The notes beneath the pieces are model-generated. The model worked only from the letters and a program-made list of their open reading frames with translations, was not told the origin of the DNA and searched no databases. 6,347 bases of DNA from Bordetella sp. (GTDB lineage Bacteria; Pseudomonadota; Gammaproteobacteria; Burkholderiales; Burkholderiaceae_B). Shown piece by piece: positions 6,213 to 6,347 of the stretch. The stretch covers positions 1 to 6,347 of the forward strand of contig DAIDKG010000481.1 in assembly GCA_027450125.1 (NCBI GenBank). Direction: 5' to 3'. The position numbers and the translations under genes are program-made. Position 1 is the stretch's first letter, and the number at the start of each line of letters is the position of its first letter.

Positions 6213-6254
6213 GCGAGTCGCAGGCCGCACCTGCCGCTAGAAAAAGCAGCCGTT

Positions 6255-6284
6255 AAAAAAGCGAGGCGGCCCGAGGGCCGCCTC
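6255..6284 (-). terminator. Intrinsic terminator for the minus-strand gene entering from the right
   Basis: On the minus strand, GAGGCGGCC (6284-6276), a CTCG tetraloop and GGCCGCCTC (6271-6263) form a perfect 9-bp GC-rich stem. It is followed by GC and a TTTTTT tract (6260-6255). It starts 21 bases past the TGA of the partial gene at the right edge, the normal position for a terminator. The plus-strand side has no T run, so it does not efficiently end the aminotransferase transcript by itself, although the hairpin may still define that mRNA's 3' end. Confidence 0.88.
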
Positions 6285-6305
6285 CTGTGCAGTCCCGGGG
6301 CAGGA

Positions 6306-6347
6306 TCAGTTGTTGCGGCTCAGGGCCATGCCCGAGGCCAGGGCCAG
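6306..6347 (-). CDS. C-terminal end (13 residues) of an unidentified protein
   Basis: Reading the minus strand from the window edge gives LALASGMALSRNN followed by TGA. All 13 codons end in G or C, as in the coding genes here, and a strong intrinsic terminator sits 21 bases after the stop. These two facts support a real gene end. The fragment is too short to identify; a small-residue and hydrophobic stretch ending in a polar, basic tail could be a membrane-helix end or an ordinary C-terminus. It converges on the aminotransferase gene. Confidence 0.5.
   Translation of the reverse strand: MALASGMALSRNN

Noticed and set aside
5346..6230. A 294-codon open frame antisense to the aminotransferase gene
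   Set aside because: GC-driven shadow frame without motifs; the plus-strand gene has all PLP-enzyme residues.
6220..6234. GCAGG/CCTGC small hairpin after the aminotransferase stop as a plus-strand terminator
   Set aside because: Only 5 bp of stem and no T run follows on the plus strand.
1..6347. Novel defence, toxin-antitoxin, mobile or CRISPR system
   Set aside because: Apart from the orphan barstar-family gene, all full genes are recognisable core metabolism or housekeeping. No toxin, transposase, integrase, repeat array or tRNA-like sequence was seen.

Overview
The window is a high-GC bacterial chromosome segment of core metabolism and housekeeping genes. Protein sequence, strong G/C bias at third codon positions, and Pgk, GAPDH, transketolase and RsmE sequences of beta-proteobacterial type suggest Alcaligenaceae (Bordetella/Achromobacter-like). 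The genus is inferred by recognition, not by a search. There is no mobile element, tRNA, rRNA, CRISPR array or phage gene, and no sign of recent transfer.

Layout: (1) 1-3443, minus strand, read right to left: transketolase (tkt), then glyceraldehyde-3-phosphate dehydrogenase (gap) 25 bp downstream, an intrinsic terminator, a structured leader of about 110 bp, and the first 60 codons of phosphoglycerate kinase (pgk), cut by the window edge. (2) 3444-3636: divergent regulatory region with a good extended -10 promoter for tkt and a weaker candidate for rsmE. (3) 3637-4368, plus strand: rsmE, the 16S rRNA m3U1498 methyltransferase. (4) 4369-4430: convergent junction with two stem-loops. (5) 4431-4895, minus strand: a barstar-family protein with no barnase-like partner in view. 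(6) 4896-5054: divergent region with a 20-bp dyad and two candidate -10 elements. (7) 5055-6212, plus strand: a class I/II PLP-dependent aminotransferase. (8) 6213-6347: a strong intrinsic terminator pointing leftward, and the last 13 codons of an unidentified minus-strand gene.

Together tkt, gap and pgk form a lower glycolysis/gluconeogenesis and non-oxidative pentose-phosphate block. Tkt produces glyceraldehyde-3-phosphate, which GAPDH and Pgk interconvert with 3-phosphoglycerate. The order resembles the cbbT-(Z)-G-K part of Calvin-cycle operons, but no RuBisCO or phosphoribulokinase gene is present here. The terminator between gap and pgk suggests that pgk has its own promoter or read-through control.

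No novel multi-gene system is seen. The observations most worth checking are the mutually exclusive pairings in the pgk leader, the orphan barstar protein and the dyad in front of it, and the repeated GTTCC boxes in the tkt leader.
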